Assembly: GCA_963666035.2 (NCBI GenBank)
Contig: CAXXJI010000003.1
Coordinates: 372,001 to 436,000, forward strand
Origin: CALMFG01 sp963666035
GTDB lineage: Bacteria > Bacillota > Clostridia > Christensenellales > CALMFG01
DNA: 64,000 nucleotides
Direction: 5' to 3'
The position numbers and the translations under genes are program-made. The notes under the pieces are model-generated. The model saw only the letters and a list, made by a program, of their open reading frames with translations, was not told the origin of the DNA and searched no databases. Below are positions 7,893 to 16,537 of the stretch, one piece after another (position 1 is the first letter of the stretch; every line of letters begins with the position of its first letter).

Positions 7893-9485
7893 TTAGAGGA
7901 AAACCAAATATCCGAGCAGTATAACAAAAAATACGGGGATGGTCAGCGCAATCTCATTAAAACCCAAATCCAACGCGCGGATGGACGAAAACGCTTTGGT
8001 CCGCGTTAAGCCCAAGCGGTAGACACCGAAGGCCGAAAGAAGCGTTAAGCAGTAAATGAGCGTTTTATTCATGTAGCTGGCTAGCGAGATATGCACAGCC
8101 TGACCGAACAGCAGCCGCATCACGAATGGACCCAAAACACCACCGACAACACAGGCCAGTCCCAAAAGAATCAAAACAGCTTGGCGATTGACCGGAACGG
8201 GAATCGGTTTTGTTTTTCGGTTGGGCTTAAAAATCTGTGCATATTTTACAAAAGTCAGCACAGTACCGAAATTGATAAAAATCATCAGTGCTTGCAGATG
8301 GTATACTTTGGACGCGTCTGCGATGAGATACTTGGAAAGAAAAGCGTTGAACAAGGGGGCGCCGGAGATGCCGAGAATTCCGGCAACGCACGCGGCGGCG
8401 ACCACGGGCATTCTCCTGAATAGGCCTGAAATCTTGTGCACGTCCCGTGTCTCATAGGCTTCCACGATCAAACCGGAACACAGGAACAAAAGGGATTTAA
8501 ATAGTGCATGGTTGACGATATGAAACAGGCCTGCGTAGGTACCGAGCGTACCCGGCAGATTGAAAGCGAGCATGATGAGACCCAATTGCGACACGGTGGA
8601 ATAGGAGAGGATCATCTTGATGTCGCTTTGCGAGACAGCAAAGACGAATCCGACGATGGCGGTGATGATGCCGCTGACCAGGAAAAAAGGATGCGCGTCG
8701 ATGACATAAAACGCTTGTTTTAAGCGAAAGAAGAGATAGATACCGCCCTTGACATACAGACCGGAAAGCACCGCGCTGACCACCGAAGGCGCCGAAGGCG
8801 TGCCGTGCGCTTTGGGGAGCCAGGAGAAAAGGGGCATGATTGCCGATTTTAAACAGGCCGATGTCATCATCAGGGCATAGGGAAGATACAGCGATTTAAT
8901 ATTCTTTACCTGTCCGATAATTTCGGAAATATAGGTGAGCGAAAACGTGCCCAGCTGGCGATAGAGCAAAGCAAGCCCAAACAGAAAAATTGTCATGGAA
9001 AACGTGTTGATTAAGAGATAGATCATGCCGTCATACATCGACCGGCTGTCCCGCTTAAACATAATCAGCAAGGACACCACCATGGTGGACACTTCGATGA
9101 GAACGAAGATTGAAAACAGATCATCGGCCAAAAAGATGCCGGTCAACAGCCCTTGAAGGGTTAAAAACAACATATAAAAGGTTTGGCCGAGGTAGGCCTG
9201 CCGGATATTATACACGGTGAAGCAGAGAAACAAAAAGGCGGTAAGCATGCAAAAAACTGAAGCTGTTAAGTCGCCGCGCAGCAGAATCCCGACCGGGGGT
9301 GACCATCCGCCCAGCACAGCCACCAGCGCTTCACTGCGAGAGAGCCCAAAGCAAATGATGCTTAAAACGAATTCCAAAGCACTGCCGATCACCGCGACGT
9401 AAGCCCGCCCACGGGATTTTAGAAAATAAGAGATCAACCCCAAAAGGACTGGGAACAGAACCAGAATATACAGAAGATAACTCAT
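7893..9485 (-). CDS. mrpD: MrpD/MbhH-type antiporter subunit (NuoM-like)
   Basis: A 530-residue, roughly 14-helix proton-conducting subunit related to NuoM/NuoN of complex I and to MrpD. The charged residues needed for ion translocation are present: E131 in TM5 (FVLIEVSTM), K213 in TM7 (CLKSAIMPLF) and K246 in TM8, along with the HGTPSAPSVVSAVLSG signature. It is the only large antiporter-like subunit of the operon, because no MrpA with its own NuoL-like core is present. It overlaps the mrpC-like gene by 4 bases. It presumably carries the cation/proton exchange with the small subunits in the cell membrane. Confidence 0.88.
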   Translation of the reverse strand: MSYLLYILVLFPVLLGLISYFLKSRGRAYVAVIGSALEFVLSIICFGLSRSEALVAVLGGWSPPVGILLRGDLTASVFCMLTAFLFLCFTVYNIRQAYLGQTFYMLFLTLQGLLTGIFLADDLFSIFVLIEVSTMVVSLLIMFKRDSRSMYDGMIYLLINTFSMTIFLFGLALLYRQLGTFSLTYISEIIGQVKNIKSLYLPYALMMTSACLKSAIMPLFSWLPKAHGTPSAPSVVSAVLSGLYVKGGIYLFFRLKQAFYVIDAHPFFLVSGIITAIVGFVFAVSQSDIKMILSYSTVSQLGLIMLAFNLPGTLGTYAGLFHIVNHALFKSLLFLCSGLIVEAYETRDVHKISGLFRRMPVVAAACVAGILGISGAPLFNAFLSKYLIADASKVYHLQALMIFINFGTVLTFVKYAQIFKPNRKTKPIPVPVNRQAVLILLGLACVVGGVLGPFVMRLLFGQAVHISLASYMNKTLIYCLTLLSAFGVYRLGLTRTKAFSSIRALDLGFNEIALTIPVFFVILLGYLVFL

Positions 9486-9835
9486 CGATCACGCGCCTCC
9501 CTGGCTTTTTCCCAGTTGGTTGTACCGAACTTATGATAGAGATTGATAAACATGGTTAAGGCCACGGCAGTCACCCCGATGCCGATGACGATGGCGGTGA
9601 TCATCAATGCCTGCGGGATAGGGTCGGCCACCGCGGCGATATCGGCGGTGTCGGCTAGTATCGGCGCCTTTTCAGTGCCGAGCCCGCCTGCGATAAAGAA
9701 CAGAATCACGCCGGTTTCCATCACGCCGAAGGAGATGACGGTTTTGACGATGTTTCGGCGGGCGATGATGCCGTATATGCCGACAAAGAAGATGATGATC
9801 GCGGTGATTTCACCGATGGAGTAGCCGCTCAACAT
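9482..9835 (-). CDS. mrpC: MrpC/MbhG subunit (NuoK-like)
   Basis: A 117-residue, three-helix NuoK-type protein. IARRNIVKTVISFGVMETGVILFFI matches the RNLIKxxIGLEI region of MrpC/NuoK, where a conserved glutamate (ME) lies in TM2. The loop and PQALMITAIVIGIGVTAVAL form the typical TM3 with PLPQALVLTAIVI-like wording. It sits 5 bases after the mrpB stop and overlaps mrpD by 4 bases. It acts as part of the membrane antiporter complex. The length fits the family. Confidence 0.9.
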   Translation of the reverse strand: MLSGYSIGEITAIIIFFVGIYGIIARRNIVKTVISFGVMETGVILFFIAGGLGTEKAPILADTADIAAVADPIPQALMITAIVIGIGVTAVALTMFINLYHKFGTTNWEKAREARDR

Positions 9836-9840
9836 AGTTT

Positions 9841-10236
9841 TTAAAGCTCCTTGCTTTCGTAGAATACATAACGGAAAAAGATGATGGAAAGTCCGCTCAT
9901 CACCTTGACGGCGATGATGCTGTTTAGCAGCACCATCCAGATTTCACCGTACATTTCGCCCATATGCATACTGCGCGCCAAAAAGAACAGCGCCAGCAGT
10001 AAAATACCGACCATAAAGATTTTCTCGGTGGTTTGTAAAAGGTGGGCACGTATGCTTCGCTCAGGGTGGATGATGTAACGCAGCATAAACACGGCGGACA
10101 AAACCGCGCCGCCCTGAAACCCGCCGCCCACGCTGTCGGCGCCGCCGAGGACAATATATATGCCGAATACCCATATAAACGGGATCAGCATTTTAGATAC
10201 TTGAGTGATAATCTCGGACTCATTCTTCATGTTCAT
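9841..10236 (-). CDS. mrpB: MrpB/MbhF-type subunit (MnhB domain)
   Basis: A 131-residue membrane protein with the MnhB signature GIYIVLGGADSVGGGFQGG at about residues 25-43, the PGGGFxGG-like motif seen in MrpB and in MbhF of hydrogenase complexes. Four hydrophobic helices are visible. It overlaps the preceding MbhE-like gene by 17 bases; an internal ATG at 10230 would reduce the overlap. Its role is structural within the antiporter module; it has no known catalytic activity alone. Confidence 0.88.
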   Translation of the reverse strand: MNMKNESEIITQVSKMLIPFIWVFGIYIVLGGADSVGGGFQGGAVLSAVFMLRYIIHPERSIRAHLLQTTEKIFMVGILLLALFFLARSMHMGEMYGEIWMVLLNSIIAVKVMSGLSIIFFRYVFYESKEL

Positions 10237-10525
10237 AGCTCCAGGAAAATGAGATGACGGCCAGCGCGGAGACCAAAAGCAGTAAGGATTCGAACAGGGT
10301 ATCCCACAGCCGGTAGTTTAAGTACACTGCGGTTACCGCGTTTTCCGCACCGGTTTCAGCGGTATGGTGTCCCAAAATATAAGCCTTGGCGTCAGGAACG
10401 CCAGCGTATCCGCTGCTGCCCAAAAAGATAAACGCGGCCAGTAGGCAAAAGCCGATGACAAGACAGATGATCATGATGACCGTTCTGCGACGACCGGCGG
10501 CTTTTCCGGTATAATCAGGGTTCAT
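10220..10525 (-). CDS. MbhE-like subunit (C-terminal MrpA-like segment as separate gene)
   Basis: A 101-residue protein with an N-terminal helix (residues 14-35), an extracytoplasmic loop, and the motif NAVTAVYLNYRLWDTLFES followed by a second helix. This NxVTAxxxxxRxxDTxxE pattern is the hallmark of MbhE and of the last part of MrpA. In Mrp antiporters this piece is fused to MrpA; in Mbh-type complexes it is a free subunit, as here. It overlaps the DUF4040 gene by 11 bases and mrpB by 17, showing tight coupling. Confidence 0.82.
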   Translation of the reverse strand: MNPDYTGKAAGRRRTVIMIICLVIGFCLLAAFIFLGSSGYAGVPDAKAYILGHHTAETGAENAVTAVYLNYRLWDTLFESLLLLVSALAVISFSWSYEHEE

Positions 10526-11081
10526 AATCTACGGTCTCCTTTAATGAGATAAACTGCATGCGAAAGCTCTCGTCCTTGGGATAATTATACAGATAATGAC
10601 TGATCATGGGGGTATGGTAGTTGCCCTTGGAGGAGTATATGCTGACAGAATCGCCCATATTGACCACCAAGAGGTCAAATGCTTCATTTTCGTGCAGGGT
10701 GGTGTCGTAAAGGTCGGTCTTGATCAGCTGGGGTTCAAAATCATGACTGGAAAGAAAATTCTCTAAGTCGCTAATCAGCTTTTGACAGTACTGTTCGGAA
10801 GTGCCCGGGATATCATCTTCGGTTGTGGTGTAATAGATCGTGATAATCCTATATTTCTTAAGCGCAGTCAAGAACAGCACCACCGAGATGGTACAGCCGA
10901 TAAATGCTTCGGCAATGGCCACGTCCGGTGCACCTGCGAGCAGGTATACAAATGAGGACAGCAGTGAAAAGGCGCCCATATAGATGACGGATCGCCGCAG
11001 TTTTTTGGCTTCCACCGTGACGATGGCCAGCACAACCATGGAAACCAGCAGAATAATTTCGGTAATTTCCAGTGTCTTCAT
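10515..11081 (-). CDS. DUF4040/MbhD-like antiporter subunit
   Basis: A 188-residue protein with three N-terminal helices. SVIYMGAFSLLSSFVYLLAG followed by APDVAIAEAFIGC is the diagnostic MbhD/DUF4040 motif (PDVAxTEAxVG), which in Mrp antiporters lies inside MrpA. The remaining 100 residues (from about residue 85) form a soluble domain that ordinary MbhD proteins lack. It contains DLLVVNMGDSVSIYSSKGNYHTPM and no motif I recognise. It overlaps the mrpG gene by 4 bases and the MbhE-like gene by 11. The soluble extension may be regulatory; that is a guess. Confidence 0.8.
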   Translation of the reverse strand: MKTLEITEIILLVSMVVLAIVTVEAKKLRRSVIYMGAFSLLSSFVYLLAGAPDVAIAEAFIGCTISVVLFLTALKKYRIITIYYTTTEDDIPGTSEQYCQKLISDLENFLSSHDFEPQLIKTDLYDTTLHENEAFDLLVVNMGDSVSIYSSKGNYHTPMISHYLYNYPKDESFRMQFISLKETVDYEP

Positions 11082-11371
11082 GGTTTTGTCCTGTAGCCGC
11101 TGGTGTAGGCTGAGCGGGCCGTGGCATGATTGCTAAGCGGGGTGGTGATGAGCGACAGCACGATGATGAGTATGATTTTCAGCATGACCGCAAGATTCGG
11201 GGCCATCACACATGCACCCGAAAGCATGAGCAGCATCCCGACGGTGTCCACGTTGGCGCTGACGAGCAGGCGCATGTAGAACACCTTGAACTTAAACAGT
11301 CCAAAGACGCCCGCCGCCGCCGAAAGCAGGCCCAATCCGATCAATGTGTATGCGATAATTTCCTTAGTCAT
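11078..11371 (-). CDS. mrpG: MrpG/MnhG antiporter subunit
   Basis: A 97-residue, three-helix protein of the PhaG/MnhG family. The pattern FGLFKFKVFYMRLLVSANVDTVGMLLMLSG corresponds to the family's G-L-xRxxDxYxRLHAxTxxDTLG signature, and IVLSLITTPLSNHATARSAY to the PxxxHxxxRAAy end. It lies 18 bases after mrpF and overlaps the DUF4040 gene by 4 bases. A small structural subunit of the Mrp/Mbh membrane module. Confidence 0.88.
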   Translation of the reverse strand: MTKEIIAYTLIGLGLLSAAAGVFGLFKFKVFYMRLLVSANVDTVGMLLMLSGACVMAPNLAVMLKIILIIVLSLITTPLSNHATARSAYTSGYRTKP

Positions 11372-11389
11372 ATTCTCTCCCGCCTGATA

Positions 11390-11641
11390 TCATATCTCGC
11401 CGCGGTCCCGTACAAACCGGGCGATAAACACACTGCTGATGAAAGAAAACAGCGTGTAGACAATGGCGATATCTAAAATGAATCCCTGCCGAGTCAATAT
11501 GCCGTAAAAAACAATGGCAACCACCACTTTGGAGGATAATTGATTGAATGTCAAAAGCCGATCCCAGATAGTGGGGCCGAGCAGCATTCGGATGATGGCA
11601 AAAATGCCGAGCACGCCAAGCGCGGCCAGTGCGTATTCCAT
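11390..11641 (-). CDS. mrpF: MrpF/MnhF antiporter subunit
   Basis: An 83-residue, three-helix protein. IRMLLGPTIWDRLLTFNQLSSKVVV is the MnhF/MrpF signature (RxxxGPTxxDRxxAxDxxxxxxV), and DIAIVYTLFSFISSVFIARFV the conserved last helix. It stands 12 bases after mrpE and 18 before mrpG. In MrpF this subunit lies at the MrpA-MrpD interface and has been linked to cation passage in other organisms; here MrpA is missing. Confidence 0.9.
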   Translation of the reverse strand: MEYALAALGVLGIFAIIRMLLGPTIWDRLLTFNQLSSKVVVAIVFYGILTRQGFILDIAIVYTLFSFISSVFIARFVRDRGEI

Positions 11642-11653
11642 AGATGATTTCTC

Positions 11654-12136
11654 CTACATGTTTTTCAGCAGATTTTCGAACTGCATAATTTCGGTAGTGT
11701 CGGCTTCGTTGTTCTGTCGAATCAGTTGGACGATTAATAGTTTTTGATTTTCCCGATCCACCGTCACTGTCCCGGGGGTCAGCGTAATCGAGTTGGCTAA
11801 GAGGTTGAGTTTGAAATCGTCCGATAGCTCGGACGAAAAAGAAAAGAAGGCATAATCCGCCTTGCCAAACCAAGTCAGAAGAGCGGTAGAGACCCCGTTT
11901 TTTAGGATTTTATACAAGAGGAACAAAAAGTAGCCGATAAATCGAAAAGGCTTTAGGGTAAATTGATGGACGTAATGATCCCGGATTAAAAAACGGTCGG
12001 TCAGCCAAAGCGCCGCCGCCGCCACTGCACAGCCGCCCAAAACGATGGGCAGACTGATTTTTTCACGCAGAATGATGTATATCCCGGCAAAAATGAGGAT
12101 GGTAATCAGGTACTTGAATGCTTTTTTAATTTGCAA
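11654..12136 (-). CDS. mrpE: MrpE/MnhE antiporter subunit
   Basis: A 160-residue protein with two to three N-terminal helices and a cytoplasmic domain. The segment LANSITLTPGTVTVDRENQKLLI is the signature of MnhE/MrpE (NSITLTPGTxxvd). It is the first gene of the antiporter operon. The start is TTG at 12136 with GGGAGG 8 bases upstream. Promoter elements lie at 12163-12191. The subunit is needed for stability of Mrp complexes in studied species. Order mrpE-F-G-DUF4040-MbhE-B-C-D equals mbhA to mbhH. Confidence 0.9.
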   Translation of the reverse strand: MQIKKAFKYLITILIFAGIYIILREKISLPIVLGGCAVAAAALWLTDRFLIRDHYVHQFTLKPFRFIGYFLFLLYKILKNGVSTALLTWFGKADYAFFSFSSELSDDFKLNLLANSITLTPGTVTVDRENQKLLIVQLIRQNNEADTTEIMQFENLLKNM

Positions 12137-12162
12137 ATCAGAAAACCTCCCTTATCGCTAAA

Positions 12163-12191
12163 ATTATAACATATTTATATTAAAATGTTGA
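12163..12191 (-). promoter_or_regulatory. Promoter of the antiporter operon
   Basis: Minus strand: extended -10 TGTTATAAT (12171-12163) with a weak -35 TCAACA 17 bases upstream (12191-12186). Transcription would begin near 12156, giving a leader of about 20 bases with the GGGAGG site. Confidence 0.55.
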
Positions 12192-12234
12192 CGCCGGAAT
12201 GTGACAAAAGGGTATTTTTTTGCTTTATCGTGCC

Positions 12235-12346
12235 TGTGGATAAAAATTCGCTTTTGATGAAATGTGGATAGAAAAAGCGCAAGATGACGGGATTTTGTGC
12301 ATTTCATAAACATATTGTGGATAACCGGCTGAATAACTGTGGATAA
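12235..12346 (-). promoter_or_regulatory. Cluster of four DnaA boxes
   Basis: TTATCCACA, the consensus DnaA box, occurs three times on the minus strand (12243-12235, 12324-12316, 12346-12338), and CTATCCACA once (12271-12263). All four point the same way within 112 bases of AT-rich noncoding DNA between the antiporter operon and prfB. No dnaA, dnaN or rpmH gene is near, so this is probably a DnaA-binding cluster, not the replication origin. The rest of this 340-base gap holds the mrp promoter, a short palindrome at 12383-12396 and the prfB terminator. Confidence 0.8.
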
Positions 12347-12429
12347 ATCGGGCAAAAAAAGCGAATAAATGTTTTGGTAAAAACAGGTTTACCTGTAATT
12401 ATGCTGGAAAAAAAGTTAGAAATGCAAAC

Positions 12430-12453
12430 AAAAAACCGATATTGCGATATCGG
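12430..12453 (-). terminator. Terminator of prfB
   Basis: Minus-strand hairpin CCGATAT/ATATCGG (12453-12436) followed by TTTTTT at 12435-12430, 25 bases after the prfB stop. Confidence 0.85.
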
Positions 12454-12477
12454 CTTTTAAAATAATGACTTGATTGA

Positions 12478-13578
12478 TTAACTTCTGGCAAGATAGGCGT
12501 TGATAAACGCATCGATATCCCCATCCATCACAGCGGTGATATTGCCGTTTTCCACGTTGGTGCGGTGGTCTTTGACCATAGTATAGGGCTGGAAAACGTA
12601 AGACCGTATCTGACTGCCCCATTCGATTTTTTTCATATCGCCTTTCAGCTGGTTGATTTCGGCCATCTTCTCCTCTTCGCGTTTTTCAGCGAGACGCGCT
12701 TTCATCATCTTCATCGCCGTCTCTTTGTTCTGCGTCTGGCTTCTTTCGGTTTGGCAGGAGGTGACGATACCGGTCGGGATATGCGTCAAGCGCACAGCCG
12801 AATCGGTTTTGTTGATATGCTGACCGCCGGAACCCGAGGAACGGTAGGTATCGATGCGAAGATCGTCGGGATTGATGACAATATCCTCATCATCGTCCGA
12901 GATTTCGGGCATCACGTCCAGCGATGCAAACGACGTATGCCGCCTTGACGAGGAATCGAAAGGGGAGATACGCACCAATCGGTGCACGCCTTTTTCGGCT
13001 TTCAAATAGCCATAGGCGTTCAGACCCGCCACCAGAAAGGTGACGCTTTTGATGCCCGCTTCATCGCCCGCAAGAAAGTCCAGCATCTTAACAGTATAGC
13101 CTTTTCGTTCGCTGTAACGGGTGTACATACGGTGCAGCATGGAGACCCAATCCTGCGCTTCGGTGCCGCCCGCACCGGCATGCAGGGAAAGGATAGCCGA
13201 GTTGGCGTCGTAATCGCCTTTTAGGAGCGCTTTCAGCTTGGTCTCTTCCGCGGCCTTAGCAAGCGCCTTTAGTTCTTTTTCAATCTCTCCGGCCAGGCTA
13301 TCATCGCCCTCTTCCACGGCCAGATCGATCAGAACAGCGGCGTCGTCTGCTTTCGCGGTCAGGCTTTCCACCGATTTGATTTTGTCTTCAATCGGTTTTA
13401 GTTTCTGGTTTACTTTATTAGCATGCGCCACGTTTTCCCAGAAGCCCGGGGCTTCCATCTCGGCCTTATAGTCGTCAAGCGTTTGTCGCAGCAATTTAAG
13501 GTCCAGCGCAGCCTTGGCGTCCTCGATGGTTTTTTGGATGTCGCTTAATTGTTTAATATAATCGTCGGCTAACAGCAC
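12478..13578 (-). CDS. prfB: Peptide chain release factor 2
   Basis: RF2 recognises UGA and UAA stop codons and triggers peptide release. The 366-residue protein has the RF2 stop-recognition tripeptide SPF (RISPFDSSSRRHTSF) and the catalytic GGQ in SGSGGQHINKTDSAVR. The start is GTG at 13578 with AAGGTG 5 bases upstream, 9 bases after the secA stop, so it is cotranscribed with secA, a common arrangement in Firmicutes. Most prfB genes contain a programmed +1 frameshift at an in-frame UGA near codon 25. Here the frame runs straight through that position (AALDLKLLRQ), so this autoregulation is absent. Confidence 0.97.
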   Translation of the reverse strand: MLLADDYIKQLSDIQKTIEDAKAALDLKLLRQTLDDYKAEMEAPGFWENVAHANKVNQKLKPIEDKIKSVESLTAKADDAAVLIDLAVEEGDDSLAGEIEKELKALAKAAEETKLKALLKGDYDANSAILSLHAGAGGTEAQDWVSMLHRMYTRYSERKGYTVKMLDFLAGDEAGIKSVTFLVAGLNAYGYLKAEKGVHRLVRISPFDSSSRRHTSFASLDVMPEISDDDEDIVINPDDLRIDTYRSSGSGGQHINKTDSAVRLTHIPTGIVTSCQTERSQTQNKETAMKMMKARLAEKREEEKMAEINQLKGDMKKIEWGSQIRSYVFQPYTMVKDHRTNVENGNITAVMDGDIDAFINAYLARS

Positions 13579-13587
13579 GTTTTCACC

Positions 13588-16309
13588 TTATTCGTCTTTC
13601 CCATGGCAGTTTTTATATTTTTTTCCACTGCCGCAGGGGCAGGGATCGTTTCTTCCCACTTTTTTGTCCGATTTTGCAGGCGCCTGCGCGCTGCCGTCGC
13701 CGTAATTGGCTGAGCCCTTGGGCTGTTCCTGTGCTGCCGGACGCTTGGCCAACTGACCGAAGTAGAGCATCCGCAAGGTTTCCTGCTGAATGCTTTCGAT
13801 CATCTCTTCGAACATATCAAAGCCCTCGCGCCGGAATTCGACGATTGGGTCACGCTGGCCATAGGCGCGAAGGCGGATGCCCTCTTTCAGCTGATCCATC
13901 ATGTCGATATGATCCATCCATTTTTCGTCAACCACACGCAAGAGCACCCAGCGCTCCAGATGACGCATGTCTGCGCCTTCTTCGGTGAAGTATTTTTCTT
14001 TGGCCTCATAGACCTTTACAGCCGTACTCAACAGAACGTCGTTGACTTTTTTCAAGTCTAAATCCTCAACGGTTTTGCGGTCGAACAGCTTGGTGCCTTT
14101 AGGCAAAAAGACATTTTCGAAATGCCGTTCCAGTCCGTCGATATCCCATTCTTCCGGGTAAACATCGGGCGGGCAGTACAGCGGAATACTCTCGGAGACC
14201 AAAGTTTCCAGCATATCCATGATACTCTGACGGATATCCTGACCTTCGAGCACTTGACGTCTTTGCTCGTAGATGATCTGTCGCTGCTTGTTCATCACGT
14301 CGTCATACTCCAGCACGTTTTTCCGAATTTCAAAGTTTCGGGCCTCAATCTTCTTCTGCGCGTTTTCAATCTGACGCGAGATCAGCCCCACCTGAATCGG
14401 CACGTCGTCGGCCGGATTTAGGGTGGTCAGCATGGCCTGAACGCGGTCCCCGCCGAACAGACGCATCAGGTCATCCTCCAGTGAAACAAAGAACTTGGAA
14501 GCACCCGGGTCGCCCTGGCGGCCGGCACGTCCGCGCAGCTGATTATCAATCCGGCGGCTTTCATGCCGCTCGGTGCCGATGATAAAAAGTCCGCCGGCTT
14601 CCAGCACACGCTGGTGCTCCACATCCGTTTCCTTTTTATAATCTTTGACCAAATCCGAATACTGCTTTCGCGCCGCCAGAATTTCAGCGTCGTCGGTTTC
14701 AGCATGGCTGGTGGCTGACTCGATCATCATTTCTTCCATACCTTTTTGCTTTAGGGTATGCCTTGCCATATAGTCGGGGTTACCGCCTAAAACAATGTCG
14801 GTACCACGACCGGCCATATTGGTGGCGATGGTGACCGCGCCGAACTTACCGGCCTGCGCCACGATATCCGCTTCCTTTCTCATGGAACTTGGCGTTCAGC
14901 ACTTCGTGCTTGATGCCTCGACCCTTTAAGAGCTTGGAAAGATACTCGCTGGTTTCCACCGATATGGTGCCGACCAGCAAAGGCTGACCCGTTTTATGCA
15001 CGAGGCTGATCTCATCCAGCACTGCCTTGAATTTCCCGTTTTTGGTGCCGTAAACCACGTCGTGTGCATCCTCGCGAACGACCGGCATATTGGTGGGTAT
15101 CTCCACAACGTCCAGCTTGTAGATGCCCTGGAACTCGGCTTCCTCGGTTTTGGCGGTACCCGTCATGCCCGAGAGCTTCTTATACATTTTAAAATAGTTC
15201 TGGAAGGTGATGGTGGCGAGCGTTTTGCTTTCTCTGGCCACCTTGACGTGCTCTTTGGCTTCAATCGCTTGATGCAGTCCGTCGCTGAAACGCCGTCCGA
15301 TCATCAACCGGCCGGTGAATTCATCGATGATGATGACTTCGCCGTTTTGGACGACATAGTCGATATCCCGCTTCATCATGTGCCGCGCTTTTAAGGCTTG
15401 CTTGATGTGATGATTGAGCTCGGTATTTTCCACATTGGAGAGGTTATCCACGCGGAAGAACTGTTCGGCACGTGTCACGCCCGCTTCGGTGAGTGTGACA
15501 CTCTTGTCCTTTTCGTCCACGATAAAATCGCCGGTGCGCTCTTCTTCTTTGTAATCGATTTCGATAACTTCGCCTTTTTTTAGCTTGGTGACAAACTGGT
15601 CGGCGCGCTCATACATCTGCGTGCTCTTTTCGCCCGCGCCCGAAATGATCAGAGGCGTTCTCGCTTCATCAATCAGAATACTGTCCACTTCGTCGATGAT
15701 CGCAAAGGTTAAGTCGCTCTGAACCAATTGGGCTTGACTGCTGACCATATTGTCGCGCAAATAATCGAAACCAAACTCATTATTGGTGCCGTAGATGATA
15801 TCGCATGCGTACATCTTCTGCTTGAGTGGCGGATCAATTTCCCGGATAACCAGACCGACGCTGTATCCTAAAAAGCGATAAATTTTGCCCATCCATTCCG
15901 AGTCGCGTCTGGCCAGATAGTCATTGACCGTCACGATATGCACACTGCCCGCAATCGCGTTTAAAACAGCCGGCATGGTGGCGGCCAGTGTTTTGCCCTC
16001 ACCGGTCTTCATCTCGGCGATGCGGCCTTGATGCAGCACGATACCGCCGATGACCTGCACGCGGTAGGGCTTCATGCCGAGCACTCGCAGAGCCGCTTCG
16101 CGCACCTGCGCAAATACTTCGGGCAAAAGCGCGTCCAGCGTCTCACCGTCCGCATACCGCTGCTTAAACACGGCGGTCTTGGCCACCAGTTCGTGATCGG
16201 AAAGCGCCGTGAAATCGTCCTCCAGCGCCATCACCGCTTCGGCCAGTTTATCTATCTTTCTAAGCTTGCCGGCATTGTCGCCGGCAAAGAGAAAATCCAA
16301 TGCACCCAA
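13588..16309 (-). pseudogene. secA: Protein translocase ATPase SecA, frame broken by one extra base
   Basis: SecA drives preproteins through SecYEG. The first part (16309 to about 14880) has Walker A MKTGEGKT at residues 100-107, DEVD at 206-209 with DEARTPLIISG, and the preprotein cross-linking domain. The second part (about 14883 to 13588) continues with FGAVTIATNMAGRGTDIVLGG, the scaffold domain and the C-terminal zinc motif CPCGSGKKYKNCH that binds SecB or ribosomes. The parts join at ...NAKFHE/KEADIVAQAG. The genome reads GAGAAAGGAAG where GAGAAGGAAG would keep the frame, so one extra A lies near 14876-14879. SecA is essential, so a sequence error is far more likely than a real lesion. 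Joined length would be about 900 residues, normal for SecA. Confidence 0.95.
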
Positions 16310-16464
16310 TGATTTTTTTACCTTTCGAAAGCTTTTTATTTATCAAAACACTGTTGCAATCATACCATTATTTAGGGGGGATAATCAATTGCCAAGAAGA
16401 TTATTTTAAGATTATTAAAAACTTGGATTGACTAGGGCAGATATAAGATTAATCGCGGTAACGG

Positions 16465-16494
16465 TTTACAACACGATTATAGATGGGGTAAAAT
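16465..16494 (+). promoter_or_regulatory. Probable promoter of nadE
   Basis: TTTACA (16465-16470), 18-base spacer, TAAAAT (16489-16494); start ATG 44 bases further. The rest of the 230-base gap between divergent secA and nadE shows no other clear element. Confidence 0.45.
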
Positions 16495-16537
16495 GAGCAA
16501 AAGACGATGTCAATAATTTTTTTAAGGATAATAATAG

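Noticed and set aside
11364..11873. 169-residue frame on the minus strand over mrpE and mrpF
   Set aside because: It overlaps two well-recognised subunit genes in another frame and lacks a ribosome site and family motifs.
12235..12346. Chromosomal replication origin
   Set aside because: DnaA boxes alone are not enough; dnaA, dnaN, recF, rpmH and a clear unwinding element with GATC or 13-mers are missing.
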